Assembly: GCF_000008545.1 (NCBI RefSeq)
Contig: NC_000853.1
Location: 1,796,726-1,860,725, forward strand
Direction of reading: 5' to 3'
Length of the DNA: 64,000 bases
Source: Thermotoga maritima MSB8
GTDB lineage: Bacteria; Thermotogota; Thermotogae; Thermotogales; Thermotogaceae
The notes under the pieces were generated by a model that was not told where the DNA came from, did not search any database, and worked only from the letters and a program-made list of their open reading frames with translations. The position numbers and the translations under genes are program-made. Positions 19,034-28,523 of the stretch are shown here, piece by piece; position 1 is the first letter of the stretch, and each line of letters begins with the position of its first letter.

Positions 19034-20695
19034 GTGAAGAAGCCTTTTTTACTGCTTGCTTTTGTGTTTTTACTCTTCCTCACCTCCTGCTTTCAAACGT
19101 CTATGAGTCAATCCCTCGTTTCAAGTAATCCACATTCAAACAGCACAAACACAGATGGTACTAGCTCCAACCTTGAAGAAGTAAAATACCCCGTCGTCTA
19201 CGAAATTTTCATTCGCTCTTTTTACGACAGAGACGGGAACGGAGTGGGAGATTTAAACGGTGTTTCTCAGAAAGTTGATTATCTGAAGGAACTCGGCGTT
19301 GACGCTGTGTGGTTTATGCCCTTCAACGAGGCTGTTTCATACCATGGATACGACATAACAGACTACTACAACGTCGAGAAAGACTACGGCACCATGGAAG
19401 ATCTCGAAAACATGATCCAGGTGCTCCATGAGAACGGAATAAAGGTAATAATGGATCTCGTGATCAACCACACATCCGATGAGCATCCCTGGTTCAAAGA
19501 CGCCGTGGAAAACACGACCAGCTCTCCGTACTGGGACTACTACATAATGAGTCTTGAAGATCATTCTGGTCAGGATCACTGGCACTGGAAGATCAACTCA
19601 AAGGGTCAAAAAGTCTGGTATTTCGGACTTTTTGGCTATAACATGCCGGATCTGAACCACGACAGTCAGAAAGTGAGAGAAGAAGTAAAGAAAATCGTGG
19701 ATTTCTGGATTTCCAAAGGTGTTGATGGATTCAGAATAGATGCTGCAAAGCACATATATGGCTGGTCCTGGGACGATGGGATACAGGAGTCGGCCGAATA
19801 TTTTGAATGGTTCAGAGATTATGTGCTTTCCAAAAAGCCCGATGCCATACTTGTGGGAGAGGTGTTCAGCGGAAACACGTACGATCTTTCTCTATATCCA
19901 ATTCCCGTTTTCAATTTCGCCCTCATGTACAGTATAAGGAACTACCCAGAAGGGCAGGATGGAATGATAGAAAACAACTGGGTTGAGGAGTCTTTCCTGT
20001 TTCTTGAGAATCACGATCTCCACAGGTTCTTCTCCCATCTTCAAGAACATTACAAAAAGTTCTCCGAGTCCGACTACGAGTTCATCAAAAAACGTGCTGC
20101 TCTCTGGTATTTTCTGATATTCACACTGAAAGGATCTCCTGTTATCTACTACGGCGGTGAAATTGGAACGAGAGGTTTCAAGTGGCACGGTCCTGTATAT
20201 GACGAGCCGGTGAGAGAGCCGATGCAGTGGTACGCAAGCGGTACAGGAGAAGGTCAAACCTTCTGGACAAAGGAAGTCTACAAAAACGCGGGGATAACCT
20301 TTGGAAACGCTGATGTTGACGGATGTATCTATGACGATCCTTACGATGGCTTTTCTGTCGAAGAACAGGAAAGCGATCCGAAGAGTCTTTTGAATTTCAT
20401 CAGATTCATTCTCAACTTCAGAAAAGATCACGACGCCATTTTGAATGGAGATCAAACGATCTTCAGGGACTGGAAAAACCTCATAGCGTTCTACAGAGAA
20501 TCCTCCAACGAAAAGCTGTTGGTGGTCTTGAATCCGGATCCAGTCTGGCAAAACAGCTTCACTTTTGAAGAAAACATGACGATGATTCTCGAGGTAGATT
20601 TTGAAAACTTCATCTGGAACGAGTCAAACGTGTCTTTTTCAGCGGGTGAATCCTTCACTGTGGATCCCATGAAAGCGTACATTTTCAAAAAGTGA
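19034..20695 (+). CDS. amyA: Alpha-amylase AmyA, surface lipoprotein, GH13
   Basis: Cleaves alpha-1,4 bonds of starch outside the cytoplasm. 553 residues: a lipoprotein signal with Cys19 in the lipobox LTSC, a Ser/Thr/Asn-rich linker to about residue 48, then the GH13 barrel. Motifs are region I DLVINHTSDEHPW, nucleophile Asp236 in DGFRIDAAKH, acid Glu276 in LVGEVFSG, and Asp328 in FLENHDLHRF. The GTG at 19034, 8 bases after AGGAG, is preferred over GTG 19025, which overlaps that site, and gives the length I recall for T. maritima AmyA. First gene of a seven-gene run of exported proteins. Confidence 0.95.
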   Translation: MKKPFLLLAFVFLLFLTSCFQTSMSQSLVSSNPHSNSTNTDGTSSNLEEVKYPVVYEIFIRSFYDRDGNGVGDLNGVSQKVDYLKELGVDAVWFMPFNEAVSYHGYDITDYYNVEKDYGTMEDLENMIQVLHENGIKVIMDLVINHTSDEHPWFKDAVENTTSSPYWDYYIMSLEDHSGQDHWHWKINSKGQKVWYFGLFGYNMPDLNHDSQKVREEVKKIVDFWISKGVDGFRIDAAKHIYGWSWDDGIQESAEYFEWFRDYVLSKKPDAILVGEVFSGNTYDLSLYPIPVFNFALMYSIRNYPEGQDGMIENNWVEESFLFLENHDLHRFFSHLQEHYKKFSESDYEFIKKRAALWYFLIFTLKGSPVIYYGGEIGTRGFKWHGPVYDEPVREPMQWYASGTGEGQTFWTKEVYKNAGITFGNADVDGCIYDDPYDGFSVEEQESDPKSLLNFIRFILNFRKDHDAILNGDQTIFRDWKNLIAFYRESSNEKLLVVLNPDPVWQNSFTFEENMTMILEVDFENFIWNESNVSFSAGESFTVDPMKAYIFKK

Positions 20696-20707
20696 GGAGG
20701 TGCGAAA

Positions 20708-22039
20708 ATGAAAAAACTCTTCCTGGTTTTGGCGGTCTTATCTCTTGTTCTTTACGGATGTCTGAGAACACCACCTGTCGTCAAAGATATGGTCACCACC
20801 GATGGTTCTCTCAGCGACTGGGGAAGCAAGATCAAGGAAGACGCAGCAGATGATTCCAAATGGGGAGCTGACAACGAGCTTTTGAAGGCAGGTTTGCTCT
20901 TCGATGGTGCAAACATCTACATCGCCGGTGAATATGTGATAGGAGGCGATGGAAACGTTAATGTCTTTCTTGTTTTGATCGATCTTGTCGGTGTGACCGG
21001 AGCTCAGACAGTCTCCTACACGGGTTTGAACGATGGAAACAGAAACTTCACAAACCCCAACGGCGACATAGATCTCATCGTTGAAGTGAATCAGAGCAAC
21101 GAATACAAAGTCTGGAGAGTGTCTCAGGATGGAAGCCTCACAGATATCACCGACCAAGTGACCGCCCAGTTTGGAACTGGATCTACAATAGCAGAACTCA
21201 AGATCCCAATCTCCGAACAAGTTAACCAGGTGAAAGCTGTCTTCGCCATCAGCGGTGGAACGGGTGGCGGAAATCAGTGGGTAGGAGACTTCTATCCAAA
21301 TCAGCCAGACCACGATTCGGCGGAAAATGGTGGTATTCCACAGCCAGCACCTGTTGTGAATTTCGTTGTTTGCGACAAAGAAGGTAACGTGAGTGAGGAA
21401 ATAAACCAGACCTCTGAACCGGAGCAGCCCACTGAAAGTGTGATTGTTGTAGACGGAGATCTGAGCGATTTTGGAACCCCTGTGGCAACAAGCACGAATC
21501 CTGGCGGTGGAAATGGAGCAAATCTGTACCGGCTCTACGTGACCTACGATGCGACGTACCTCTACATAGGATTCGATACTCAAAACTCCGGATCCTGGGA
21601 TGTTGCCTATGGAATAGGTATCGACACAAAACCCAGCGGTTACACAGGAGACAGCGATGCGTGGGGAAGAAAGATAAGCTTCGGCGCTGATTATGCGGTA
21701 GATTACGAGATCTACTTCTGGTGGGCCGGGGGGTCAGGTCTTGATAGTAACAACTTCTGCGAATGGAACGGTTTAGACTGGAATTATAGATCAATAGCTG
21801 ATGCTGGAGGAACGTTCGATTACACCGGTGACACTAGTAGTGGACTTCAAACGATGGAAATAGCGATTCCATGGTCTGCCATTGGAGGAAAACAGGACGT
21901 GGCTTTGATCGTTTGGATAACAGGTGGTAGTGGTTCGGCTGTAGACAGCATTCCTGATGATGATTCTACAATTGATAATGCCGACGAATGGAATGACTCT
22001 GATACTTTCACGAATCTCTATCTTCTCCAAGTGAACTGA
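20708..22039 (+). CDS. Lipoprotein with two sugar-binding-like beta domains
   Basis: 443 residues not assigned to a named protein. There is a lipoprotein signal with Cys18 (LVLYGC). Two similar beta-rich domains each open with a DGxLSDW/F-type signature: MVTTDGSLSDWGSKI (about residue 28) and VVDGDLSDFGTP (about 250). Each is followed by YDATYLYIGFD- or FDGANIYIAGEY-like strands, a layout seen in CBM9/DOMON and glucodextranase C-terminal domains. A Pro/Glu/Ser linker separates the domains. An extracellular starch- or dextrin-binding role is inferred from the fold and from its place between amyA and the CBM48-barrel genes. No catalytic motif seen. Confidence 0.7.
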   Translation: MKKLFLVLAVLSLVLYGCLRTPPVVKDMVTTDGSLSDWGSKIKEDAADDSKWGADNELLKAGLLFDGANIYIAGEYVIGGDGNVNVFLVLIDLVGVTGAQTVSYTGLNDGNRNFTNPNGDIDLIVEVNQSNEYKVWRVSQDGSLTDITDQVTAQFGTGSTIAELKIPISEQVNQVKAVFAISGGTGGGNQWVGDFYPNQPDHDSAENGGIPQPAPVVNFVVCDKEGNVSEEINQTSEPEQPTESVIVVDGDLSDFGTPVATSTNPGGGNGANLYRLYVTYDATYLYIGFDTQNSGSWDVAYGIGIDTKPSGYTGDSDAWGRKISFGADYAVDYEIYFWWAGGSGLDSNNFCEWNGLDWNYRSIADAGGTFDYTGDTSSGLQTMEIAIPWSAIGGKQDVALIVWITGGSGSAVDSIPDDDSTIDNADEWNDSDTFTNLYLLQVN

Positions 22040-22052
22040 GGAGGTGATCTCC

Positions 22053-22706
22053 TTGAAAAAGATAATCCCAGCTCTTTTGTTGATTACGTTTCTTTCTGGA
22101 TGTATGACACTGCTCAATATAAAGCTTCCGGACGGTGTTTATGTGATAGGAGATTTCTCAAACGGTGTGCCGAGCTCCGAATACAAAATGGCGCTTCAGG
22201 GTGATTTCTACACCCTGGAGCTTCCTTCTTCCGTTTTGAGCTTTGAAAATGACATCGCCTGGTATCAGGTTGTGGTTGTTGAAAACGGAAAACCAGTGAA
22301 GACCACTTCCGAGATTCCTCTGTGGAAACAGCTCGTTGGAGCCACCGTCACCATATACGCAACACCGAACCTGATGGAAAACGACACAGCAAAGGGAGTG
22401 GGAGACTCTGAGAAAGAAACACCTCCCTGGTACTGCGCCGGAGATTTCAACAACTGGACGCTCGAAGAGATGACCTACCAAGATGGAAAGTTTGTTTTGA
22501 ACACAGGCCGCACCGTCTCTTCCGGTGAAACGATACAATACAAAATCGCAAGAAACACCGACTGGACTCCTTACGAAGAACAGTTCGATGGAACCAGTTA
22601 CGAAGCCGGATACGGTAAAAACGCCACCTTCACCGCGGACAAAGACGGAACTTTCGTCATAGAATTCGATCCGAAAACGAGCACACTTCAAGCCTATGTG
22701 GAGTGA
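22053..22706 (+). CDS. Lipoprotein with a CBM48-like starch-binding module
   Basis: About 217 residues. A lipoprotein signal ends in LSGC (Cys17). The first half, with DGVYVIGDFSNG, resembles a degenerate beta-sandwich. The second half has PPWYCAGDFNNWTLEEMTYQDGK, close to the AGxFNNW core of CBM48/AMPK-type glycogen-binding modules, with IQYKIARNTDW in place of the usual YQYKYVIDG strand. The start is TTG at 22053, 8 bases after GAGGAGG; GTG 22044 lies inside that site. It probably binds alpha-glucan at the cell surface beside AmyA. The specific partner is unknown. Confidence 0.7.
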   Translation: MKKIIPALLLITFLSGCMTLLNIKLPDGVYVIGDFSNGVPSSEYKMALQGDFYTLELPSSVLSFENDIAWYQVVVVENGKPVKTTSEIPLWKQLVGATVTIYATPNLMENDTAKGVGDSEKETPPWYCAGDFNNWTLEEMTYQDGKFVLNTGRTVSSGETIQYKIARNTDWTPYEEQFDGTSYEAGYGKNATFTADKDGTFVIEFDPKTSTLQAYVE

Positions 22707-22716
22707 GGTGAGGAAT

Positions 22717-23859
22717 ATGAAAAAACTCGCTGTTTTGATAATGTGTCTTCTTGCGTTTTCTTACGTGTTCTCCTTTTCGCCAACGGGTTCTCTCAAGGTG
22801 GGTTACTCCTACGATCTGGAAAACCAGAGCGGATCCAGCTACACTGAGCTGTACCTCTCGGGGAACAGTCTTTCCGGCGATTTCACAACCAAAGATTTGA
22901 AACTCGACTCCGGATACATCGCCCTCGATACAGACCTGGTGGATCTCAAAGCCTACTACAATAGAGTCTTTGGATCTACAGGTGACTGGCTTGGAATCTA
23001 CAGCTTCAACGACTCTAGAAATGGACTTGAAATTGAGCTTTTCGGTTTCAGAGGTGTGACCACAGGAGATGTTTCTTATCTCCAGTACCGAGGAAATCTT
23101 TCGAATTTCTACTTCAGCGCGATGCTCGGGAAACGCTCCACAGTGAACGACATGTACTTCGATTTCAACTGGGAACCGGGCCTCAGGTATTTTGGAGAAT
23201 TCGGTGTGAGTTATGAGAACGAGGAAAAGATAGGATCAAACAATTTCTTCTACATGTTTGGTATTTCAACCGCAGACTGGAAACACGGAGTGAAACTCAC
23301 CGGAGTAGGTTCAGAAACATACCTTGACTACTGTGACTACGTGAACGACAACGATCTCGAAGGTGAGATACTCGCAAACCTCTGGACGACATTCGGCGAC
23401 TTCAAGCTTTGGTTCGATTACAAATTCACATCGAAGACTCCCAAATACGGTGTCGAGTACTCTTCCGGTGATGTCTGGTTCAAGGCCTGGAAGGAAGGAA
23501 CGAAATTCGATTCTGACATTCTCAACTGGGATGACTTCGGAATGGAAATTGGAAAGAACTTCAGCTTCATTGGCTTCAATGGAAAGATCTCTTACAAGTT
23601 CGGCAAACCCGCCCACGATTCCACAAGCGCGATGGGTGAGGTATTCTACGCGGAACTGTGGAAAAACTTCGGCAGTGTCAACTTCTTCGCCAAGTGGCAG
23701 TATCTGAACACTCTCTACACAGAGGCGTACACAGCCTACTACGAGCTGAAGTTCACGGATGAAAAGTCCGAGTTCAAACTCTCTCTTGGCGATGGCGATT
23801 TCTCCAGCCAGATAAACTTTGTCAAGAAAATCTCTCTTGAATATTCAACGTGGTGGTAA
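22717..23859 (+). CDS. Predicted outer-membrane (toga) beta-barrel protein
   Basis: 380 residues with a cleavable signal peptide (MKKLAVLIMCLLAFSYVFSF). The mature part is almost entirely alternating polar/aromatic strands separated by short charged turns, such as GSLKVGYSYDLE, FKLWFDYKFTS and VNFFAKWQYLN. It ends in an aromatic residue (STWW), the usual C-terminal signal for outer-membrane assembly. No enzyme motif is seen. Lying between surface starch-binding lipoproteins and a second barrel gene, it is a candidate dextrin porin or sheath protein. ATG 22717 follows GTGAGG and is preferred over an upstream in-frame ATG inside the previous gene. Confidence 0.7.
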   Translation: MKKLAVLIMCLLAFSYVFSFSPTGSLKVGYSYDLENQSGSSYTELYLSGNSLSGDFTTKDLKLDSGYIALDTDLVDLKAYYNRVFGSTGDWLGIYSFNDSRNGLEIELFGFRGVTTGDVSYLQYRGNLSNFYFSAMLGKRSTVNDMYFDFNWEPGLRYFGEFGVSYENEEKIGSNNFFYMFGISTADWKHGVKLTGVGSETYLDYCDYVNDNDLEGEILANLWTTFGDFKLWFDYKFTSKTPKYGVEYSSGDVWFKAWKEGTKFDSDILNWDDFGMEIGKNFSFIGFNGKISYKFGKPAHDSTSAMGEVFYAELWKNFGSVNFFAKWQYLNTLYTEAYTAYYELKFTDEKSEFKLSLGDGDFSSQINFVKKISLEYSTWW

Positions 23860-23874
23860 GGAGGTGTCTAAGGT

Positions 23875-25899
23875 ATGAAAAAACTTCTCATTCTCTCTGT
23901 GCTTTTGCTGAGTGCCTTCGTATTTTCTGATGTCTTTGTAGAAAACGGAAAAGTGATTTTCACCTTCGAGTGGGAAGGAGCCAAGGTGGTGTACCTCGCA
24001 GGAACCTTCAACAACTGGAATCCCACAGCGCTTCCAATGGAAGAAGTGGAACCCGGTCTCTGGAGAGCAGAGCTCGAACTCGAACCCGGAACGTATCAAT
24101 ACAAATACGTGATAGATGGAACTACGTGGAAAGAAGATCCCAACGCACCCGGATACGTGGACGATGGTTTCGGAGGCTACAACGGAATATTCACACTGGT
24201 GGAAAAAGACGGAGAGCTTTTCATCGTTGGTCCTCAGAAGAAAGAAGAATCAAAGAAATACGAGCCTAACCCCGACAGGGAAGACACCATCTTTGTCGAA
24301 GACGGTATAGTGGTTCTCAAATACTACAATCCCGAAGCGGAATTCGTAACCATAGCTGGAAGTTTCAACAACTGGAACGCAGAAGAAATAGAGATGTACC
24401 CACTTGGAGACGGATGGTGGGAAGGAGTACTGGAACTTGGTCCCGGAGTGTATGAATACAAGTTCGTTGTGAACGGTGAAGAGTGGGTAACCGACCCCAA
24501 CGCCTTCGCTTTCGCCGATGACGGTTTTGGAGGAAAGAACGGTGTTTTCGAAGTTTATGAAGAAAACGGAGAACTGAAGGTAAAATCTCCCATCGAGGAA
24601 ACTGTCCAAGAAGAGACTTCAGAAGAAGCACCCGAAGTCGCTCAGCAAGAAACCGCAGAAGCCGAACCAGAAGAGGTTGAAAAATCCGAGCTGAAAGAAG
24701 GACTCAGCGTGGAAGACGGTTTTGTTGTCTTCGCCGTTAGAAAGCCAGAAGCTTCCGAGGCTTACGTTGCGGGAAGTTTCAACAACTGGAGCACTACAGC
24801 GAATCCAATGGAAAAAGAAGGGAACCTCTGGGTGGCAAGAATCAAGCTCAATCCTGGCACTTATCAGTACAAGTACGTCTTCACGATAGCGGGAAATCAG
24901 GTCTGGCAAGAAGATCCCAACGCGCCTTCCTATGTCCCGGATGGATTCGGTGGAAAAAACGGCGCTTTCATGCTCTCTGAAGAGGATGGAAAACTCGTCA
25001 TAAAACCACTGGAACAGAAATCTGAGAGTGAGACTCCGTTCTTCGGGAAATACTCCATTGATCTGACTTACAAATACGCAACGGATACCTTCCTCAAATC
25101 TCTCGAAAGCTCCCATGAACTCACTCTCGGTGTAAAAACCGACTTCTTGAAAGCAACCTTGAATTTCAAACCGGAAGGCTCTTTCTTGGACAGCGCGAAC
25201 ATAAAGGTGGAAAAGGACGGCTTCGAGGTTTTCGGACACTACAACGTGGCATCTCTGGTGGAAGGGAAGCCCTACGAAGAATGGTTCGCCGAAACAGGCT
25301 TTGGTCTCGGTATTTCTTTCCTTTCCTACAAGTTCACAGCTGATGTCGCTTTTGACACAAACGCGGAAAAGGAAAGATTTTTGATAGGAGTTTCGGGAGA
25401 GAATTTCGGTACCTACTTTGGAAGTAATTACTTGCTTGGGATAGAAAAAATAGACCTCGCAGGTTTCTTATCCTTTGATCTTCTTGGAGCAAAAACAACC
25501 GTCTGGACCGGTTTAATCTTTGCCAAGCCCGTTCTCTACTTTGTGAACCTCGAAGTCGATTCGGACAACTTCGATGTCAACTACCTGTACTATGAAAAAA
25601 CATCTTCAGAAGACAAAGGATTTCTCAAAGCAAGCATTGATCTCTTCAACCTGGAACTCTACGGGGATTACAATTTCAACAACAAAACGTATACGGTAAG
25701 CGCAGGGTACGTTTTCGATGACACCTATGTCCTCGGATTGGCCTACAGATACGGAGACTACGACAACTTTGAAAACGACCCCGACAAAATAACCGTCTTT
25801 GGGGAGCTCAGAAACGAATTCGCAAGCGCAAAACTTGGAGTAACTTACGACGCATACAAGAACATCTATCTGGATTTCCAAGGTGAAGTCAACTTCTGA
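23875..25899 (+). CDS. Outer-membrane barrel with three N-terminal CBM48-type modules
   Basis: 674 residues with a signal peptide to about residue 18. Three tandem glycogen/starch-binding-like modules follow, each with the AGxFNNW core: LAGTFNNWNP (about 41), IAGSFNNWNA (about 160) and VAGSFNNWST (about 302). Each core is followed by a YQYKYV/YEYKFV strand and a DPNAP/F...DDGFGGxNG loop. An acidic Glu-rich linker separates modules 2 and 3. From about residue 388 the sequence becomes amphipathic beta strands typical of a membrane barrel (KYSIDLTYKYAT to YLDFQGEVNF) and ends in Phe. I know of no named family with this architecture. Strong ribosome site AAGGAGGTG. Predicted role: bind alpha-glucan at the outer sheath and possibly form a pore. 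Confidence 0.75.
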   Translation: MKKLLILSVLLLSAFVFSDVFVENGKVIFTFEWEGAKVVYLAGTFNNWNPTALPMEEVEPGLWRAELELEPGTYQYKYVIDGTTWKEDPNAPGYVDDGFGGYNGIFTLVEKDGELFIVGPQKKEESKKYEPNPDREDTIFVEDGIVVLKYYNPEAEFVTIAGSFNNWNAEEIEMYPLGDGWWEGVLELGPGVYEYKFVVNGEEWVTDPNAFAFADDGFGGKNGVFEVYEENGELKVKSPIEETVQEETSEEAPEVAQQETAEAEPEEVEKSELKEGLSVEDGFVVFAVRKPEASEAYVAGSFNNWSTTANPMEKEGNLWVARIKLNPGTYQYKYVFTIAGNQVWQEDPNAPSYVPDGFGGKNGAFMLSEEDGKLVIKPLEQKSESETPFFGKYSIDLTYKYATDTFLKSLESSHELTLGVKTDFLKATLNFKPEGSFLDSANIKVEKDGFEVFGHYNVASLVEGKPYEEWFAETGFGLGISFLSYKFTADVAFDTNAEKERFLIGVSGENFGTYFGSNYLLGIEKIDLAGFLSFDLLGAKTTVWTGLIFAKPVLYFVNLEVDSDNFDVNYLYYEKTSSEDKGFLKASIDLFNLELYGDYNFNNKTYTVSAGYVFDDTYVLGLAYRYGDYDNFENDPDKITVFGELRNEFASAKLGVTYDAYKNIYLDFQGEVNF

Positions 25900-25916
25900 T
25901 TGTGAGGTGATTCAAG

Positions 25917-28448
25917 GTGAAGACTAAACTCTGGTTGTTACTTGTTCTCCTCCTTTCCGCTTTGATATTCTCAGAAACCACCATCGTAGTCCACTATCAC
26001 AGATACGATGGAAAATACGATGGATGGAATCTCTGGATATGGCCCGTGGAGCCTGTGTCTCAGGAAGGGAAAGCTTATCAGTTCACAGGTGAGGATGATT
26101 TTGGTAAAGTAGCAGTAGTGAAATTACCAATGGATCTTACAAAGGTGGGGATCATAGTGAGGCTGAACGAGTGGCAGGCAAAAGACGTGGCAAAAGACAG
26201 GTTCATAGAGATAAAAGACGGAAAGGCTGAAGTGTGGATACTCCAGGGAGTGGAAGAGATTTTCTACGAAAAACCAGACACATCTCCCAGAATCTTCTTC
26301 GCACAGGCAAGGTCGAACAAGGTGATCGAGGCTTTTCTGACCAATCCTGTGGATACGAAAAAGAAAGAACTCTTCAAGGTTACTGTTGACGGAAAAGAGA
26401 TTCCCGTCTCAAGAGTGGAAAAGGCCGATCCCACGGACATAGACGTGACGAACTACGTGAGAATCGTCCTTTCTGAATCCCTGAAAGAAGAAGACCTCAG
26501 AAAAGACGTGGAACTGATCATAGAAGGTTACAAACCGGCAAGAGTCATCATGATGGAGATCCTGGACGACTACTATTACGATGGAGAGCTCGGAGCCGTA
26601 TATTCTCCAGAGAAGACGATATTCAGAGTCTGGTCCCCCGTTTCTAAGTGGGTAAAGGTGCTTCTCTTCAAAAACGGAGAAGACACAGAACCGTACCAGG
26701 TTGTGAACATGGAATACAAGGGAAACGGGGTCTGGGAAGCGGTTGTTGAAGGCGATCTCGACGGAGTGTTCTACCTCTATCAGCTGGAAAACTACGGAAA
26801 GATCAGAACAACCGTCGATCCTTATTCGAAAGCGGTTTACGCAAACAGCAAAAAGAGCGCCGTTGTGAATCTTGCCAGGACAAACCCAGAAGGATGGGAA
26901 AACGACAGGGGACCGAAAATCGAAGGATACGAAGACGCGATAATCTATGAAATACACATAGCGGACATCACAGGACTCGAAAACTCCGGGGTAAAAAACA
27001 AAGGCCTCTATCTCGGGCTCACCGAAGAAAACACGAAAGGACCGGGCGGTGTGACAACAGGCCTTTCGCACCTTGTGGAACTCGGTGTTACACACGTTCA
27101 TATACTTCCTTTCTTTGATTTCTACACAGGCGACGAACTCGATAAAGATTTCGAGAAGTACTACAACTGGGGTTACGATCCTTACCTGTTCATGGTTCCG
27201 GAGGGCAGATACTCAACCGATCCCAAAAACCCACACACGAGAATCAGAGAAGTCAAAGAAATGGTCAAAGCCCTTCACAAACACGGTATAGGTGTGATTA
27301 TGGACATGGTGTTCCCTCACACCTACGGTATAGGCGAACTCTCTGCGTTCGATCAGACGGTGCCGTACTACTTCTACAGAATCGACAAGACAGGTGCCTA
27401 TTTGAACGAAAGCGGATGTGGTAACGTCATCGCAAGCGAAAGACCCATGATGAGAAAATTCATAGTCGATACCGTCACCTACTGGGTAAAGGAGTATCAC
27501 ATAGACGGATTCAGGTTCGATCAGATGGGTCTCATCGACAAAAAGACAATGCTCGAAGTCGAAAGAGCTCTTCATAAAATCGATCCAACTATCATTCTCT
27601 ACGGCGAACCGTGGGGTGGATGGGGAGCACCGATCAGGTTTGGAAAGAGCGATGTCGCCGGCACACACGTGGCAGCTTTCAACGATGAGTTCAGAGACGC
27701 AATAAGGGGTTCCGTGTTCAACCCGAGCGTCAAGGGATTCGTCATGGGAGGATACGGAAAGGAAACCAAGATCAAAAGGGGTGTTGTTGGAAGCATAAAC
27801 TACGACGGAAAACTCATCAAAAGTTTCGCCCTTGATCCAGAAGAAACTATAAACTACGCAGCGTGTCACGACAACCACACACTGTGGGACAAGAACTACC
27901 TTGCCGCCAAAGCTGATAAGAAAAAGGAATGGACCGAAGAAGAACTGAAAAACGCCCAGAAACTGGCTGGTGCGATACTTCTCACTTCTCAAGGTGTTCC
28001 TTTCCTCCACGGAGGGCAGGACTTCTGCAGGACGAAGAATTTCAACGACAACTCCTACAACGCCCCTATCTCGATAAACGGCTTCGATTACGAAAGAAAA
28101 CTTCAGTTCATAGACGTGTTCAATTACCACAAGGGTCTCATAAAACTCAGAAAAGAACACCCTGCTTTCAGGCTGAAAAACGCTGAAGAGATCAAAAAAC
28201 ACCTGGAATTTCTCCCGGGCGGGAGAAGAATAGTTGCGTTCATGCTTAAAGACCACGCAGGTGGTGATCCCTGGAAAGACATCGTGGTGATTTACAATGG
28301 AAACTTAGAGAAGACAACATACAAACTGCCAGAAGGAAAATGGAATGTGGTTGTGAACAGCCAGAAAGCCGGAACAGAAGTGATAGAAACCGTCGAAGGA
28401 ACAATAGAACTCGATCCGCTTTCCGCGTACGTTCTGTACAGAGAGTGA
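25917..28448 (+). CDS. pulA: Pullulanase type I PulA (CBM41-GH13), exported
   Basis: Debranching enzyme that cuts alpha-1,6 links in pullulan and starch. 843 residues: signal peptide to about residue 19, a CBM41 module ([18 protein letters not shown], about 24-115), a CBM48-like segment ([20 protein letters not shown], about 229-320), and the GH13 barrel with the pullulanase hallmark YNWGYDP. Nucleophile Asp535 (GFRFDQMG), acid Glu564 (YGEPWGG), Asp652 (CHDNHTLWD). The start is GTG at 25917. It complements AmyA in the same operon, with a terminator right after it. Confidence 0.95.
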
Positions 28449-28472
28449 AAAGTTGTAAAATCTCAATGGTCA

Positions 28473-28497
28473 AGCCCCAGCGTGAGCTGGGGCTTTG
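28473..28497 (+). terminator. Terminator after pulA
   Basis: Perfect 9-bp stem AGCCCCAGC - GTGA - GCTGGGGCT followed by a short TTT-containing tail. The U-run is weak, so some readthrough into the WD40 gene is likely; no separate promoter for that gene was found. Confidence 0.7.
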
Positions 28498-28523
28498 AAA
28501 CCTAATTTCAGGAGGGTGAGCCG

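Noticed and set aside
27213..28256. 347-codon open frame on the minus strand inside pulA
   Set aside because: Antisense to a clearly conserved pullulanase; composition rich in Val/Phe/Ser/Arg as expected for a shadow frame, no ribosome site or family motif.
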